A stretch of 64,000 bases of DNA from Bradyrhizobium cosmicum (GTDB lineage: Bacteria > Pseudomonadota > Alphaproteobacteria > Rhizobiales > Xanthobacteraceae), in assembly GCF_007290395.2 (NCBI RefSeq), contig NZ_CP041656.2:1674001-1738000 (forward strand), read 5' to 3'. Positions 19,740 through 29,668 of this stretch are shown here, one piece after another. The notes under the pieces are model-generated. The model did not search any database. It was not told where the DNA came from and saw only the letters and a program-made list of their open reading frames with translations. Position 1 is the stretch's first letter; each line of letters starts with the position of its first letter. The position numbers were made by a program, and so were the translations under genes.

Positions 19740-21250
19740 CACGAAAATTTCCGCCAGCTTCGCCCGTCGCGCCGCAGCAATTCGTCGGCGCATTTCGGGC
19801 CGTCGCTGCCGGCTTCATAGGTCTCGATGCCGTTGGTGCCTTCACTCTTCCAGGCGTCCAGGAACGGCTGCACCGCCTGCCATCCGGCCTCGACGCCGTC
19901 AGCGCGCTGGAACAGGATGTTGTCGCCGATCATGCAGTCATAGATCAGCGTCTCGTAGCCGGTCGAGGGATCGGCCCGGAAATAATCGCCATAGCGGAAC
20001 TTCATCTCGACGCCGTCGATGGTGATGCTCGGGCCCGGAATCTTGGCGTTGAACTGCAGCTCGATGGTCTCGGTCGGCGCGATGCCGATGGTCAGGAAAT
20101 TCTGCGACAGGCGGTCGATGTCCGTGCCCGAAAACATCGACAGCGGCGCCTGCTTGAATTTGATCGCCACTTCCGTGCGCTTGTGGCCGAGCGCCTTGCC
20201 GGTGCGCAAGTAGAAGGGCACGCCGGCCCAGCGCCAATTGTCGATCATGAGTTTCAGTGCGACAAAGGTCTCGGTGGTGCTGCCGGGCTTGACCTCCTCG
20301 GTCTTGCGATAGTCCGGGATGACGTCGTCGCCGATCTGGCCGGCGAGATATTGCGCGCGCACTGAATTTCTCAGCGCTTCTTCCCGGCTGGGCTGCTGGA
20401 TCGCCGAGAGCACATCGGCCTTTTCGGAGCGCACGGAGTGCGCGTCGAAACGCGTCGGCGGCTCCATCGCGACCAGCGACATCAGCTGGAACAGATGGTT
20501 CGGCACCATGTCGCGCAGCGCACCGGTGGCGTCGTAGAAGCCGCCGCGATGGCCGACGCCGAGCTTCTCCTCCACCGTGATCTGGATGTGGTCGATATGG
20601 TTGCGATTCCAGATCGGCTCGAACATGCCGTTGGCAAAGCGCAGCACCAGGATGTTCTGCACCGTTTCCTTGCCGAGATAGTGATCGATCCGGTAGATCT
20701 GGTGCTCGGTCATGATGTTCAGCAACTCGGCGTTCAGCGCCCGCGCCGAGGCGAGGTCGGTCCCGAACGGCTTTTCGATCACCAGCCGCCGCCAGGCCCC
20801 GTTCTCCTTCATCAGGCCGGTGCGGCCGAGTTCGCGCGCGGTCGGAGCGAACGCGGCCGGCGGCGTTGCGAGATAATACAGCCGGTTGCCCCCCGTACCC
20901 TGCGAGCACTCGAGCGTATCGAGATGCTCGCGCAGGCGATCGAACGACGGCGGGTCCTTCGGGTCGGCCTCGACGAAGGTCACGCATTGCAGCAGCTGCT
21001 TGGCGACGACATCGTCAACCGGCCTCGTTGCGAACTCGCGCAGGCCCTTCATCAGGCTGTCGCGCAACTCGCCGTCCGATTGGCCCTTGCGGGCCACGCC
21101 TACGACGCAGAATTTTTCCGGCAACAGGTCTTCTGCGGCGAGGTTGTAGAGCGATGGCATTACGAGGCGGTGAGTGAGATCACCGGTGACACCGAAAATG
21201 ACGAAGGCGCAATTTTCCGGCTTGGGCTTTGGCTGCGGGTCTTTTGTCAC
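19739..21250 (-). CDS. zwf: Glucose-6-phosphate dehydrogenase
   Basis: Zwf oxidises glucose-6-phosphate to the lactone, making NADPH or NADH, and commits carbon to the oxidative pentose-phosphate and Entner-Doudoroff routes. The 503-residue protein has the nucleotide-binding FGVTGDLTHR near 19, EKPFGTDL and the active-site RIDHYLGKETVQN, and a length normal for the family. The start is a GTG at 21250 with GAAGG ten bases upstream. It sits 27 bases after gnd and overlaps pgl by one base. Confidence 0.96.
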   Translation of the reverse strand: MTKDPQPKPKPENCAFVIFGVTGDLTHRLVMPSLYNLAAEDLLPEKFCVVGVARKGQSDGELRDSLMKGLREFATRPVDDVVAKQLLQCVTFVEADPKDPPSFDRLREHLDTLECSQGTGGNRLYYLATPPAAFAPTARELGRTGLMKENGAWRRLVIEKPFGTDLASARALNAELLNIMTEHQIYRIDHYLGKETVQNILVLRFANGMFEPIWNRNHIDHIQITVEEKLGVGHRGGFYDATGALRDMVPNHLFQLMSLVAMEPPTRFDAHSVRSEKADVLSAIQQPSREEALRNSVRAQYLAGQIGDDVIPDYRKTEEVKPGSTTETFVALKLMIDNWRWAGVPFYLRTGKALGHKRTEVAIKFKQAPLSMFSGTDIDRLSQNFLTIGIAPTETIELQFNAKIPGPSITIDGVEMKFRYGDYFRADPSTGYETLIYDCMIGDNILFQRADGVEAGWQAVQPFLDAWKSEGTNGIETYEAGSDGPKCADELLRRDGRSWRKFS

Positions 21251-21277
21251 GAACGATTGGCCTTCGCTTTGTTACGC

Positions 21278-22276
21278 TTATTTGGGTTTCGAAGCGCCCG
21301 GCTGCTTCGGCTCCTTGTGGCCGCCGAAGCCCGCACGCATCGCGGAGAGAATTTTTTCGGCGAAGGTGTGTTCCCGACGGGAACGGAAACGTGTGTAGAG
21401 CGCCGCGGTCAGGACTTCCGCCGGCACGGCCTCGTCGATCGCCGCATTCACGGTCCAGCGTCCCTCGCCGGAATCCTCGACGAAGCCGGAATACTCCGCA
21501 AGCGCCGGGCTGTCGGCGAGCGCGGTCGAGGTGAGGTCGAGCAGCCAGGACGGGATCACGCTGCCGCGCCGCCACACTTCGGCGATATCGGCAAGGTCGA
21601 AATCGTAGCGGTGATCCGCAGGCAACGCCTCGATATTGGCGTTCTTGAGGATGTCGAACCCTTCGGCATAGGCCTGCATCAGGCCGTATTCGATGCCGTT
21701 GTGGATCATCTTGACGAAGTGGCCGGCGCCCACGGGGCCGGCGTGGATGTAGCCCTGCTCGATGCGGGGATCGCGTCCGTCGCGTCCCTCCGTGCGCGGA
21801 ATGTCGCCGGCGCCGGGGGCCAGCGCAGCGAAGATCGGATCGAGCCGGTCGACCACCTGCTTCTCGCCGCCGATCATCATGCAATAGCCGCGATCGAGAC
21901 CCCAGACGCCGCCGGACGTGCCGACGTCGACATAGTGGATGCCGCGAGCCTTCAGTGCCTTGCCGCGGCGGACGTCGTCCTGCCAGAAGGTGTTGCCGCC
22001 GTCGATGATGACGTCGCCGTCCTGCATCACGCCTGCGATCGTGTCGATCGTGGTCTCGGTGATGTGGCCCGCAGGCAGCATCACCCAGGCCGTGCGCGGC
22101 CGCTCCAGCTTTGAGATGAATTCTTCGAGCGTCGCCGAACCCACCGCGCCGTCCGCGGCAAGGCCGGCGACGGCCTTGGCGTCCTTGTCGTAGACCACGG
22201 TCGAATGTCCGTGGCGCATCAGCCGGCGAACGATGTTGCCGCCCATCCGGCCGAGGCCGATCATGCCGAGTTGCAT
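21278..22276 (-). CDS. gnd: 6-phosphogluconate dehydrogenase, short decarboxylating type
   Basis: Gnd oxidatively decarboxylates 6-phosphogluconate to ribulose-5-phosphate. At 332 residues it belongs to the short class (YqeC/GntZ-like) that often prefers NAD, rather than the 470-residue enterobacterial class. The Rossmann motif GLGRMGG is at 7-13. Substrate-site motifs are [12 protein letters not shown] near 118 and [16 protein letters not shown] near 177. It lies 13 bases after tal-pgi and 27 before zwf. Cofactor preference is inferred from class. Confidence 0.93.
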   Translation of the reverse strand: MQLGMIGLGRMGGNIVRRLMRHGHSTVVYDKDAKAVAGLAADGAVGSATLEEFISKLERPRTAWVMLPAGHITETTIDTIAGVMQDGDVIIDGGNTFWQDDVRRGKALKARGIHYVDVGTSGGVWGLDRGYCMMIGGEKQVVDRLDPIFAALAPGAGDIPRTEGRDGRDPRIEQGYIHAGPVGAGHFVKMIHNGIEYGLMQAYAEGFDILKNANIEALPADHRYDFDLADIAEVWRRGSVIPSWLLDLTSTALADSPALAEYSGFVEDSGEGRWTVNAAIDEAVPAEVLTAALYTRFRSRREHTFAEKILSAMRAGFGGHKEPKQPGASKPK

Positions 22277-22289
22277 TTGAAAGATTCCC

Positions 22290-25139
22290 TTAGTTCAGCG
22301 CGTCGTTGAGCGCCGCATTGAGCGCAGCGAGACCCTTCTTGAGTCCGCCCTTGAGGTGCACCCGAAGGGCCCGCCGGCCGCGCTCGGTGAGCACGTCGAA
22401 ATCGCCGCGCGCTTGCGCTGCCTTGATCACGCCGAAGCTGGCCTTCTGGCCCGGCACGGCAAGATCCTTGGCATCGTCGGCCGTGATCTGCAGGAACACC
22501 CCGCTGTCGGGTCCACCCTTGTAGGCCTGGCCGGTGGAGTGCAGGAAGCGCGGGCCGAACTCGGCGCAGGTTGCGACGTGACGCTTCTCGCGCACTTCTA
22601 GCCGCATCGCCTGCAACGCGTCGATTGTCGCCTTGTCGCGGGCGATGTAGCCGAGCAGGGCGACATAGTCGCCATGATTGGAGCGGGAGAGATGCGCCTT
22701 CAGCCAGGAGGTGAGGTCGCCGTTGGCGCCGGCGGCGCGCAGCGCCGTGGCGTTGGCCTCGTCGGTGTAGAGATCGGCTTCGTCCGTGCTGACCACCGGT
22801 TGCTCCGCGGGGAGCACGCCGGTCTTCTCGTACGCCGTGGTCAGCTCGCGGGTCTTGATCTTGGCGGCTTCCACATCCGGCTGGTCGAACGGGTTGATGC
22901 CGAGGATGCTGCCGGCCACCGCCGTCGCCATCTCGAAGCGGAAGAATTCCTGGCCGAGATGGTCGATCGACTTCATCACGATGCGCACCACGGGATGGCC
23001 GGCCGCTTCGATCGCGGCAAGCTGCGAGTCGTGTGCGGCGTCCGCTTCGCCCTCGGTGCGGATGTCGATGAAGAAGCGGTCGTTGCCGTAGACCGAAGGC
23101 TCGCCCAGCGGCTCGTCGGCGATCGGGATCAGGCCCTTGCCTTCCTTGCCGGTCGATTCGGCGATGAGCTGCTCAGCCCAGGCGCCGAAATCGGCGATCT
23201 TCTTCGACGACAGGATCGTCACCTTGTCGCGGCCTTCGAGGCCGGCAAGGCCCATGGCGAGGCCGAGCTGCACGCCGGGGTTCTCACTGGGCGGCACGTC
23301 AGGCCCGCAGGAGCGGGCCATCGCCAGCGCATGCTTGACCAGAGTCTTGACGTCGATGCCGGCGGTTGCCGCTGGCACCAGGCCGAACGGCGACAGCACC
23401 GAATAGCGTCCGCCGATCGACGGCTCGCCATGGAAGATGCGGGCGTAGTTGAGGCTCTTGGCCGCCTTCTCCAGCGACGAGCCGGGGTCGGTCACCGCGA
23501 TGAAGCGGAAGCCGGTCTTGGCCTTCGGGCCGAGGGCCTGCGTGACGCGCTCATGGAAATAGTCTTTCATCGCGTTCGGCTCGGTGGTGCCGCCGGACTT
23601 GCTGGACACGATGAACACGGTATTGGCGATGTCGATCTTCGCTTCCATCGCCCGCACCTGCGCAGGGTCGGTGGAGTCGAGCACGTGCAGCTTCGGGAAG
23701 CCGACCTTCTTCGCAAAGGTCTCGGCCAGCACCTCGGGCCCGAGGCTCGAGCCGCCCATGCCGAGCACGACGGCATCGGAGAATTTCTGGCCCTTCACGC
23801 GGTTTGCGTAATCCTCGTAGTCGGCGACGTCGGCCTTGGCGGCGCTGTCGAGCCAGCCGAGCCATTTGTCCTCGTCGGTGCCGGTCCAGACCGATTTGTC
23901 GCGCTGCCACAGCCTGCGGATCTTGGCGGACCCGCGCCATTCCTCGGTGCTTTTGGCCACGGCCTTGCCGAGCCCGTCGCCGAGCGAGAGCTGTTGGCGG
24001 TCTATCGCGGGTCCAAGCACGGTGGCGCGTTTGTGCGCGACCGCGCCGTAGAGCTTGTCAGCGGCATCCGCAAACTGCTTCACGCCGTCCTTGACGAGTT
24101 CTTCGGTGATGGCATCGAGCGAAACACCTGAACGCTCCAGCTCTTCCAGCACGCGATAGGCATCCTCGACATTCTCCTCGAGGCTGTCGCGCGGCTTGCC
24201 GTGGTCGCGAAACGCATCGAGCGTCGCGGGCGGCACGGTGTTGATGGTGTCGGGGCCGATCAGTTCTTCGACATAGAGCGTGTCGCGGTAATCCTTGTTC
24301 TTGGTGCCGGTGGATGCCCACAGCATGCGCTGCGGCCTCGCGCCCTTGGCGGCGAGCTTGTCCCAGCGCGGGCCTGAAAACAGGCGCTTGTAGTCCTGGT
24401 AGGCGACCTTGGCGTTGGCGATCGCGACCTTGCCCTTCAGCGCGGCGAGGCGTTCCTTCTCGGATGGATCGTTGGCGCGCGCGATCTTCTCGTCGAGCTG
24501 CTTGTCGACGACCGAGTCGATGCGGCTGACGAAGAAGCTCGCCACGCTTGCGACATGCGAGGGGTTGCCGCCGCCGGCGACGTATTTTTCGAGACCGGCG
24601 AGATAGGCCTCGGCGACCTCAAGGTAGACCGCCTTCGAGAACAGTAGCGTGATGTTGATGCTGATGCCGTCGCCGATCAGTGTTTCGATCGCCGGCAGAC
24701 CTTCCGACGTCGCCGGCACCTTCACCATCAGGTTCTTGCGACCCACGTCCTTCCAGAGCCGCCGCGCCTCGGCGACCGTGCCGGCGGTGTCCATCGCGAG
24801 GTAAGGCGAGACCTCCAGGCTGACATAGCCGTCGCCGCCCTTGAGCCGGTCGTAGACCGGGCGCAGCACGTCGGCGGCGTTCTGGATGTCCTCGACCGCG
24901 ACGGCCTCGAACAGATCGGCGACGGTCCGGTCGCCGCGCTTGAGCGCCTTGCCGATCGGGGCGTCGTATTCGTCCGAGCTGCCGATCGCCTTCTCGAAGA
25001 TCGAGGGGTTGGAGGTGACGCCCTTGACGCCGTCGGTGTCGATCAGCCGCTTCAAATCGCCCTTGGCGATGAAACCACGGGCCAGGAAGTCCAGCCAGAC
25101 GGCTTGTCCGTGCTTTTCCAGTTCTTTGACGGGATTCAT
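22290..25139 (-). CDS. tal-pgi: Bifunctional transaldolase / glucose-6-phosphate isomerase fusion
   Basis: One 949-residue polypeptide joins transaldolase (about 1-370) and phosphoglucose isomerase (about 390-949), linking the non-oxidative pentose-phosphate route to glucose-6-phosphate for Zwf. The transaldolase half shows [13 protein letters not shown] and the Schiff-base Lys in [11 protein letters not shown]. The isomerase half shows [24 protein letters not shown] and [11 protein letters not shown]. Fusions of this kind are known in Bradyrhizobium and its relatives. It is the first gene of the six-gene minus-strand operon ending at the HAD phosphatase. Confidence 0.94.
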   Translation of the reverse strand: MNPVKELEKHGQAVWLDFLARGFIAKGDLKRLIDTDGVKGVTSNPSIFEKAIGSSDEYDAPIGKALKRGDRTVADLFEAVAVEDIQNAADVLRPVYDRLKGGDGYVSLEVSPYLAMDTAGTVAEARRLWKDVGRKNLMVKVPATSEGLPAIETLIGDGISINITLLFSKAVYLEVAEAYLAGLEKYVAGGGNPSHVASVASFFVSRIDSVVDKQLDEKIARANDPSEKERLAALKGKVAIANAKVAYQDYKRLFSGPRWDKLAAKGARPQRMLWASTGTKNKDYRDTLYVEELIGPDTINTVPPATLDAFRDHGKPRDSLEENVEDAYRVLEELERSGVSLDAITEELVKDGVKQFADAADKLYGAVAHKRATVLGPAIDRQQLSLGDGLGKAVAKSTEEWRGSAKIRRLWQRDKSVWTGTDEDKWLGWLDSAAKADVADYEDYANRVKGQKFSDAVVLGMGGSSLGPEVLAETFAKKVGFPKLHVLDSTDPAQVRAMEAKIDIANTVFIVSSKSGGTTEPNAMKDYFHERVTQALGPKAKTGFRFIAVTDPGSSLEKAAKSLNYARIFHGEPSIGGRYSVLSPFGLVPAATAGIDVKTLVKHALAMARSCGPDVPPSENPGVQLGLAMGLAGLEGRDKVTILSSKKIADFGAWAEQLIAESTGKEGKGLIPIADEPLGEPSVYGNDRFFIDIRTEGEADAAHDSQLAAIEAAGHPVVRIVMKSIDHLGQEFFRFEMATAVAGSILGINPFDQPDVEAAKIKTRELTTAYEKTGVLPAEQPVVSTDEADLYTDEANATALRAAGANGDLTSWLKAHLSRSNHGDYVALLGYIARDKATIDALQAMRLEVREKRHVATCAEFGPRFLHSTGQAYKGGPDSGVFLQITADDAKDLAVPGQKASFGVIKAAQARGDFDVLTERGRRALRVHLKGGLKKGLAALNAALNDALN

Positions 25140-25480
25140 GATGCTTATTTATCTCCAAGCCTGCGGGCGAGGGGTTTCCGCGCCGGTCCTGACGCGCTAT
25201 CCTCTAGCTTACATGCTCCCGGGAGGGAACTAATCAAGGGTATCAGCGTCATACTCTCAGTGTAACTCCGCGGCGATGATGGCGATCCAGATCGCGAAGC
25301 GTGTGTTGCGTAAAAAGTCGTTGGCCGGGAGGACCGGCCGAGGTCCCGTTGCGTAACGCCGGCCGCTGGTCTCGTTGGCTTTCGTCACTTGGACCAGTGG
25401 CTCTGCGGAGTATCATCGGCGGATTCCGATCCGCCTGGTACGTCGTGACTTGGTCGCGAATGGCCATGCTGGGGGAAAGC
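25140..25480. other. Intergenic region between tal-pgi and a divergent membrane-protein gene
   Basis: This 341-base gap must carry the promoter for the leftward tal-pgi operon and one for the rightward gene. It contains a perfect 10-base palindrome CTCCCGGGAG (25216-25225) next to GGAAC (25226-25230), followed after 16 bases by CGTC (25247-25250), a one-mismatch sigma-EcfG-like pattern pointing right. Upstream in-frame start codons for the rightward gene exist from 25301 but are poor. I see no RNA gene. Confidence 0.5.
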
Positions 25481-26122
25481 ATGCACGCACAACGTGACGG
25501 TCTGGCGCTCTCCGTCGCCGACAGCCCGCAAGCGGTCGGATCGGCCGTTTGCATCGACGCGTTCCACGATCTCGAAATCAGTCCATGTACGACCCAGCTG
25601 CGGCTGCTGGTCGCGGCGGGTTTCGCGATGACCCTGCTCAGTGCGGCTCTTGCCTTTGACTGGTGGGACGGCCTCGGCGGCTACGACACGATGGCCGGCT
25701 ATGCCGGCGTCGTGGTGTTCGGCCTGATGACCTGCCGGCTGATCTGGATGTTGCCCGCCGAGCGGGGGCCGGTGGTGATCGTCACCCCCTACGGCATCCG
25801 CGACCTCCGCGTCGGCAATGAATTTCTGCTGTGGGACTCGATCGCGGAGATTTCGGCTGACGAATGCCGCGGGCACAAGATGATCGTGCTGACGCCGACG
25901 CCGGCCTTGCAGCGGCAGCTCTGCACCATCCGCACCTCGGCTCGCCGCGCGCACAACGATCGTATCGTCATCCGCCTGGATGGGTTGGTGACCGATTTTG
26001 ACACATTGCTGAGGGCCTGCCGCGATTGTCATGCTGCCAGCAACCCACGCACCGCATTGCAGCAGGAAGATGAACGCGGCACCCGCGACGGCATTCGTGG
26101 CTTCGCCGTACCAGCGACATAA
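25481..26122 (+). CDS. Two-helix membrane protein with PH-like domain, STM3941-like
   Basis: The function is not known. The 213-residue protein has two predicted membrane helices (about 40-58 and 70-90) followed by a cytoplasmic domain. The segment from FGLMTCRLIW to GIRDLRVGNEFLLWDSI resembles STM3941-type proteins, which are PH-like and membrane-anchored. I chose the ATG at 25481 because GGGGGA sits just upstream; the frame is open from 25301. The last 40 residues are charged and low in predicted structure. A paralogue lies at 34359-34943, sharing the GLxTCR, PVVxI and GIRDxR stretches. It is a lone gene. Confidence 0.7.
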   Translation: MHAQRDGLALSVADSPQAVGSAVCIDAFHDLEISPCTTQLRLLVAAGFAMTLLSAALAFDWWDGLGGYDTMAGYAGVVVFGLMTCRLIWMLPAERGPVVIVTPYGIRDLRVGNEFLLWDSIAEISADECRGHKMIVLTPTPALQRQLCTIRTSARRAHNDRIVIRLDGLVTDFDTLLRACRDCHAASNPRTALQQEDERGTRDGIRGFAVPAT

Positions 26123-26427
26123 GATTGCCGCGCGCGGACTGCTCTATGCTGCAGTGCCGGATGGACTCGTCCCCCGGTAATGCCCGGATGTTGCGAGCGA
26201 GTGACATTTCTTGGAAATGAGCGATGATAGACGCAGATTCGCACAAATAACAGGCATGTGCCTGTTCGTAACTCAATGAGTGCCTACGTTGTGCGTTGCG
26301 TGGAGTTGGCACCCGGGTGTCCAATGATCGTCATGTGCTCACGCTGATTCGAGAGTGGCGCTACGGAACGGTCCAGTCGTCGCTGCTTTAGTTCAGTTGT
26401 GTAGCGGAACTCACGCGGAGAGGGATC
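26123..26427. other. Intergenic region upstream of prkA
   Basis: This 305-base gap holds the prkA promoter region. A GGAAC at 26365-26369 is followed after 16 bases by CTTT (26386-26389), one mismatch from the sigma-EcfG consensus, 38 bases before the prkA ATG. The prkA ribosome-binding site AGAGGG lies just before 26428. A minus-strand reading frame in this gap has no recognisable features and is treated as spurious. Confidence 0.45.
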
Positions 26428-28371
26428 ATGTACAACGATTCTTTGTTCAACGCTTTCGCTCGGTCGTTCGAGGCGAGAAGCCAGCACGACATGTCGATGG
26501 CGGAATATCTGGAATCGTGTCGAAGCGATCCCATGAAATACGCCAATGCGGCCGAGCGATTACTAGCGGCGATCGGCGAGCCCCAAACGATTGACACGGC
26601 CAAGGACCCACGCCTTGGCCGTATTTTTTTGAACCGCACGATCCGCACCTATCCGGCCTTCGCCGGCTTCTACGGCATGGAAGAAACCATCGAGCGCATC
26701 GTCGGGTTCTTCCGTCACGCAGCGCAGGGCCTAGAGGAGCGCAAGCAGATTCTCTATCTGCTCGGTCCGGTCGGTGGCGGCAAATCCTCGCTCGCCGAGC
26801 GGCTGAAGTCGCTGATGGAAGTGCATCCGATCTACGTGCTGAAAGCCGGCGACGAACTCTCGCCCGTGTTCGAGAGTCCGCTCAGCCTGTTCGATCCCGA
26901 TCAGCTCGGCCCGATGCTGGAAGAGAAATACGGCATTCCGCGCCGGCGCCTCACCGGCCTGATGAGCCCGTGGTGCTACAAGCGGCTGGAGGCTTTCGGC
27001 GGCGACATTTCCCAGTTCAGAGTCGCAAAAATCCAGCCGTCGCGGCTGCGCCAGATCGGCATCGCCAAGACCGAGCCCGGTGACGAGAACAACCAGGACA
27101 TCTCCTCGCTGGTCGGCAAGGTCGATATCCGCAAGCTCGAGACCTACGCCCAGAACGATCCCGACGCCTACAGCTATTCCGGCGGCCTCAACCGCGCCAA
27201 CCAGGGCGTGCTCGAGTTCGTCGAAATGTTCAAGGCGCCGATCAAGATGCTGCATCCGCTGCTCACGGCGACGCAGGAAGGCAACTACATCGGCACCGAG
27301 AATATCGGTGCGATCCCGTTCACCGGCGTCATCCTCGCGCATTCGAACGAAGCCGAGTGGGCGAGCTTCAAGTCGAACAAGAACAACGAGGCCTTCATCG
27401 ACCGCATCTGCGTGATCAAGGTGCCTTACTGCCTGCGGATCACGGAAGAGCAGAAGATCTACGAGAAGCTGATTCAGGGCTCCGAGCTCGCGGCCGCGCC
27501 ATGCGCGCCCTCGACGCTGGAGACGCTGGCGCGGTTCTCGGTGATGTCGCGGCTGCGCAAGCACGAGAATTCCACGATCTATGCCAAGATGCGGGTTTAC
27601 GACGGCGAGAGCCTGAAGGAATCCGATCCGAAGGCGCGCAGCGTCCAGGAATATCGCGATGCCGCCGGCGTCGACGAGGGCATGGACGGCGTCTCCACCC
27701 GCTTTGCCTTCAAGATCCTGGCTGCGACCTTCAACCACGATCCGCAGGAAGTCGCCGCCGACGCCGTGCATCTGATGTACGCGCTGGAGCAGTCAATCAA
27801 GCGTGAGCAGCTGCCCGAGGAAGTCGAGAAGCGCTACCTCGAATTCATCAAGGCGGATCTGGCCCCGCGTTATGCCGAGTTCATCGGTCACGAGATCCAG
27901 AAGGCCTATCTCGAATCCTACTCGGATTACGGCCAGAACCTGTTCGACCGCTACGTCGACTACGCCGATGCCTGGATCGAAGACCAGGACTTCAAGGATC
28001 CCGACACCGGCCAGCTGCTCGATCGCGAACTCTTGAACCAGGAACTGACGAAAATCGAGAAGCCGGCGGGCATCGCCAACCCCAAGGACTTCCGCAACGA
28101 GGTGGTCAAATTCTCGTTACGGTCGCGCGCCCAGAACGGCGGCAAGAATCCGACCTGGACCTCCTACGAGAAGATTCGCGATGTGATCGAAAAGCGGATA
28201 TTCTCTCAAGTCGAGGACCTGCTTCCGGTCATCTCGTTCGGATCCAAGAAGGACGGCGAGACGGAGAAGAAGCACGGCGAGTTCGTGGCACGCATGGTGG
28301 AGCGCGGCTACACCGAGCGTCAGGTTCGCCGGCTGGTCGAATGGTATATGCGCGTGAAGCAAGCCGGTTGA
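26428..28371 (+). CDS. prkA: PrkA (YeaG) family serine protein kinase
   Basis: PrkA proteins are AAA-type ATPases with a C-terminal kinase-like domain. In E. coli YeaG and in Bacillus they act in stress, stationary-phase or sporulation responses. The 647-residue protein has a P-loop GPVGGGKSSLAERL near 113, the segment ILAHSNEAEW typical of the family, and the C-terminal PrkA domain from about 390 onward. The start ATG follows AGAGGGATC. It is the first gene of an operon with yeaH (13 bases away) and spoVR, the conserved trio. There are no membrane helices. Targets cannot be read from sequence. Confidence 0.93.
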   Translation: MYNDSLFNAFARSFEARSQHDMSMAEYLESCRSDPMKYANAAERLLAAIGEPQTIDTAKDPRLGRIFLNRTIRTYPAFAGFYGMEETIERIVGFFRHAAQGLEERKQILYLLGPVGGGKSSLAERLKSLMEVHPIYVLKAGDELSPVFESPLSLFDPDQLGPMLEEKYGIPRRRLTGLMSPWCYKRLEAFGGDISQFRVAKIQPSRLRQIGIAKTEPGDENNQDISSLVGKVDIRKLETYAQNDPDAYSYSGGLNRANQGVLEFVEMFKAPIKMLHPLLTATQEGNYIGTENIGAIPFTGVILAHSNEAEWASFKSNKNNEAFIDRICVIKVPYCLRITEEQKIYEKLIQGSELAAAPCAPSTLETLARFSVMSRLRKHENSTIYAKMRVYDGESLKESDPKARSVQEYRDAAGVDEGMDGVSTRFAFKILAATFNHDPQEVAADAVHLMYALEQSIKREQLPEEVEKRYLEFIKADLAPRYAEFIGHEIQKAYLESYSDYGQNLFDRYVDYADAWIEDQDFKDPDTGQLLDRELLNQELTKIEKPAGIANPKDFRNEVVKFSLRSRAQNGGKNPTWTSYEKIRDVIEKRIFSQVEDLLPVISFGSKKDGETEKKHGEFVARMVERGYTERQVRRLVEWYMRVKQAG

Positions 28372-28384
28372 GGCGGATGAGAAA

Positions 28385-29668
28385 GTGGCCATTCACATCA
28401 TTGACAGGCGCCTGAATCCAGGCGGCAAGAGTCTTGAGAACCGCCAGCGGTTCTTGCGTCGGGCCAAATCCCTGGTGCAGGGCGCCGTCAAGAAGACCTC
28501 GCAGGAACGCGACATCAAGGACGTCCTGGAGGGTGGTGAGGTCACGATCCCGCTCGACGGCATGCACGAGCCGCGGTTCCGCCGTGAAGGCGGGACGCGC
28601 GACATGGTGCTGCCCGGCAACAAGAAGTTCGTCGAGGGGGACTATCTCCAGCGCTCCGGCCAGGGCAGCGCCAAGGATTCCGGCCCTGGCGAAGGCGACA
28701 GCGAGGATGCCTTCCGCTTTGTGCTCAGCCGCGACGAGTTCGTCGATCTCTTCCTCGACGATCTCGAGCTGCCGGATCTGGCCAAACGCAAGATCGCGCA
28801 GACCGAGAGCGAAGGTATCCAGCGCGCCGGCTACACCACATCGGGCTCGCCCTCCAACATCTCGGTGAGTCGGACCGTGCGGCGCGCGATGGCGCGTCGT
28901 ATCGCGCTCAAGCGCCCCAGTAAGGACGAGATCGAGGAGCTGGAAGCGGCAATCGCCGATTGCACGGACGAGGACGAGCGCTTGCTGATGCTCGCCCAGC
29001 TCGAAAAGCTGAAGGCGAAGTCGAAGCGGATTCCGTTCATCGATCCGATCGACATCCGCTATCGGCGCTTCGAGACGGTGCCCAAGCCCGTCGCGCAGGC
29101 CGTGATGTTCTGCCTGATGGACGTCTCGGGCTCGATGTCCGAGCACATGAAGGATCTCGCCAAGCGATTCTACATGCTGCTCTACGTGTTCCTGAAGCGC
29201 CGCTACAAGCATGTCGAGATCGTCTTCATCCGCCACACCGACCGCGCCGAGGAGGTGGACGAGCAGACCTTCTTCTACGGCCCGGCCTCGGGTGGCACGC
29301 TGGTCTCCAGCGCGCTGCAGGCGATGCACGAGATCGTGCGCGAGCGCTTCAGCCCGGCGGACTGGAACATCTACGCCGCGCAAGCCTCCGACGGCGACAA
29401 TTCCTATTCCGACGGCGAGCTCACCGGCATGCTGCTGACCGACAAGATCCTGCCGGTCTGCCAGTTCTTCGCCTATCTCGAGGTCGGGGAATCGGGCGGC
29501 AGCGCCTTCGATCTCTCCGACTCCTCGCTCTGGACTCTCTACGAGCGCCTGCGCAACGGCGGCGCACCGCTCTCGATGCGCAAGGTCAGCGAGCGCAGCG
29601 AGATCTTCCCGGTGTTCCACGATCTGTTCCAGCGCCGCGAAACTGCCCAGGAGAAAGCTGCTCCATGA
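28385..29668 (+). CDS. yeaH: YeaH/DUF444 family protein with VWA-like domain
   Basis: DUF444 proteins accompany PrkA and SpoVR in many bacteria; the exact job is unknown. The 427-residue protein has a charged N-terminal half (about 1-230) and a von Willebrand A-like domain whose metal site is visible as MDVSGSMSEHMK near 241. A conserved FFYGPASGGTLVSSAL follows. The start is a GTG at 28385 behind GGATGAG. Its stop overlaps the spoVR start by four bases (ATGA), so translation is coupled. Confidence 0.92.
   Translation: MAIHIIDRRLNPGGKSLENRQRFLRRAKSLVQGAVKKTSQERDIKDVLEGGEVTIPLDGMHEPRFRREGGTRDMVLPGNKKFVEGDYLQRSGQGSAKDSGPGEGDSEDAFRFVLSRDEFVDLFLDDLELPDLAKRKIAQTESEGIQRAGYTTSGSPSNISVSRTVRRAMARRIALKRPSKDEIEELEAAIADCTDEDERLLMLAQLEKLKAKSKRIPFIDPIDIRYRRFETVPKPVAQAVMFCLMDVSGSMSEHMKDLAKRFYMLLYVFLKRRYKHVEIVFIRHTDRAEEVDEQTFFYGPASGGTLVSSALQAMHEIVRERFSPADWNIYAAQASDGDNSYSDGELTGMLLTDKILPVCQFFAYLEVGESGGSAFDLSDSSLWTLYERLRNGGAPLSMRKVSERSEIFPVFHDLFQRRETAQEKAAP

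Noticed and set aside
20438..22114. Plus-strand frame of 558 codons opposite zwf and gnd
   Set aside because: It spans two well-recognised genes and their junction, as expected for a compositional artefact.
25968..26324. Minus-strand frame of 118 codons upstream of prkA
   Set aside because: It overlaps the end of the membrane-protein gene, has no ribosome-binding site and no recognisable sequence features.
28960..29664. Upstream extension of the spoVR frame back to 28960
   Set aside because: These bases are the yeaH gene in another frame; the SpoVR family start coincides with the ATG at 29665 and its ATGA overlap.
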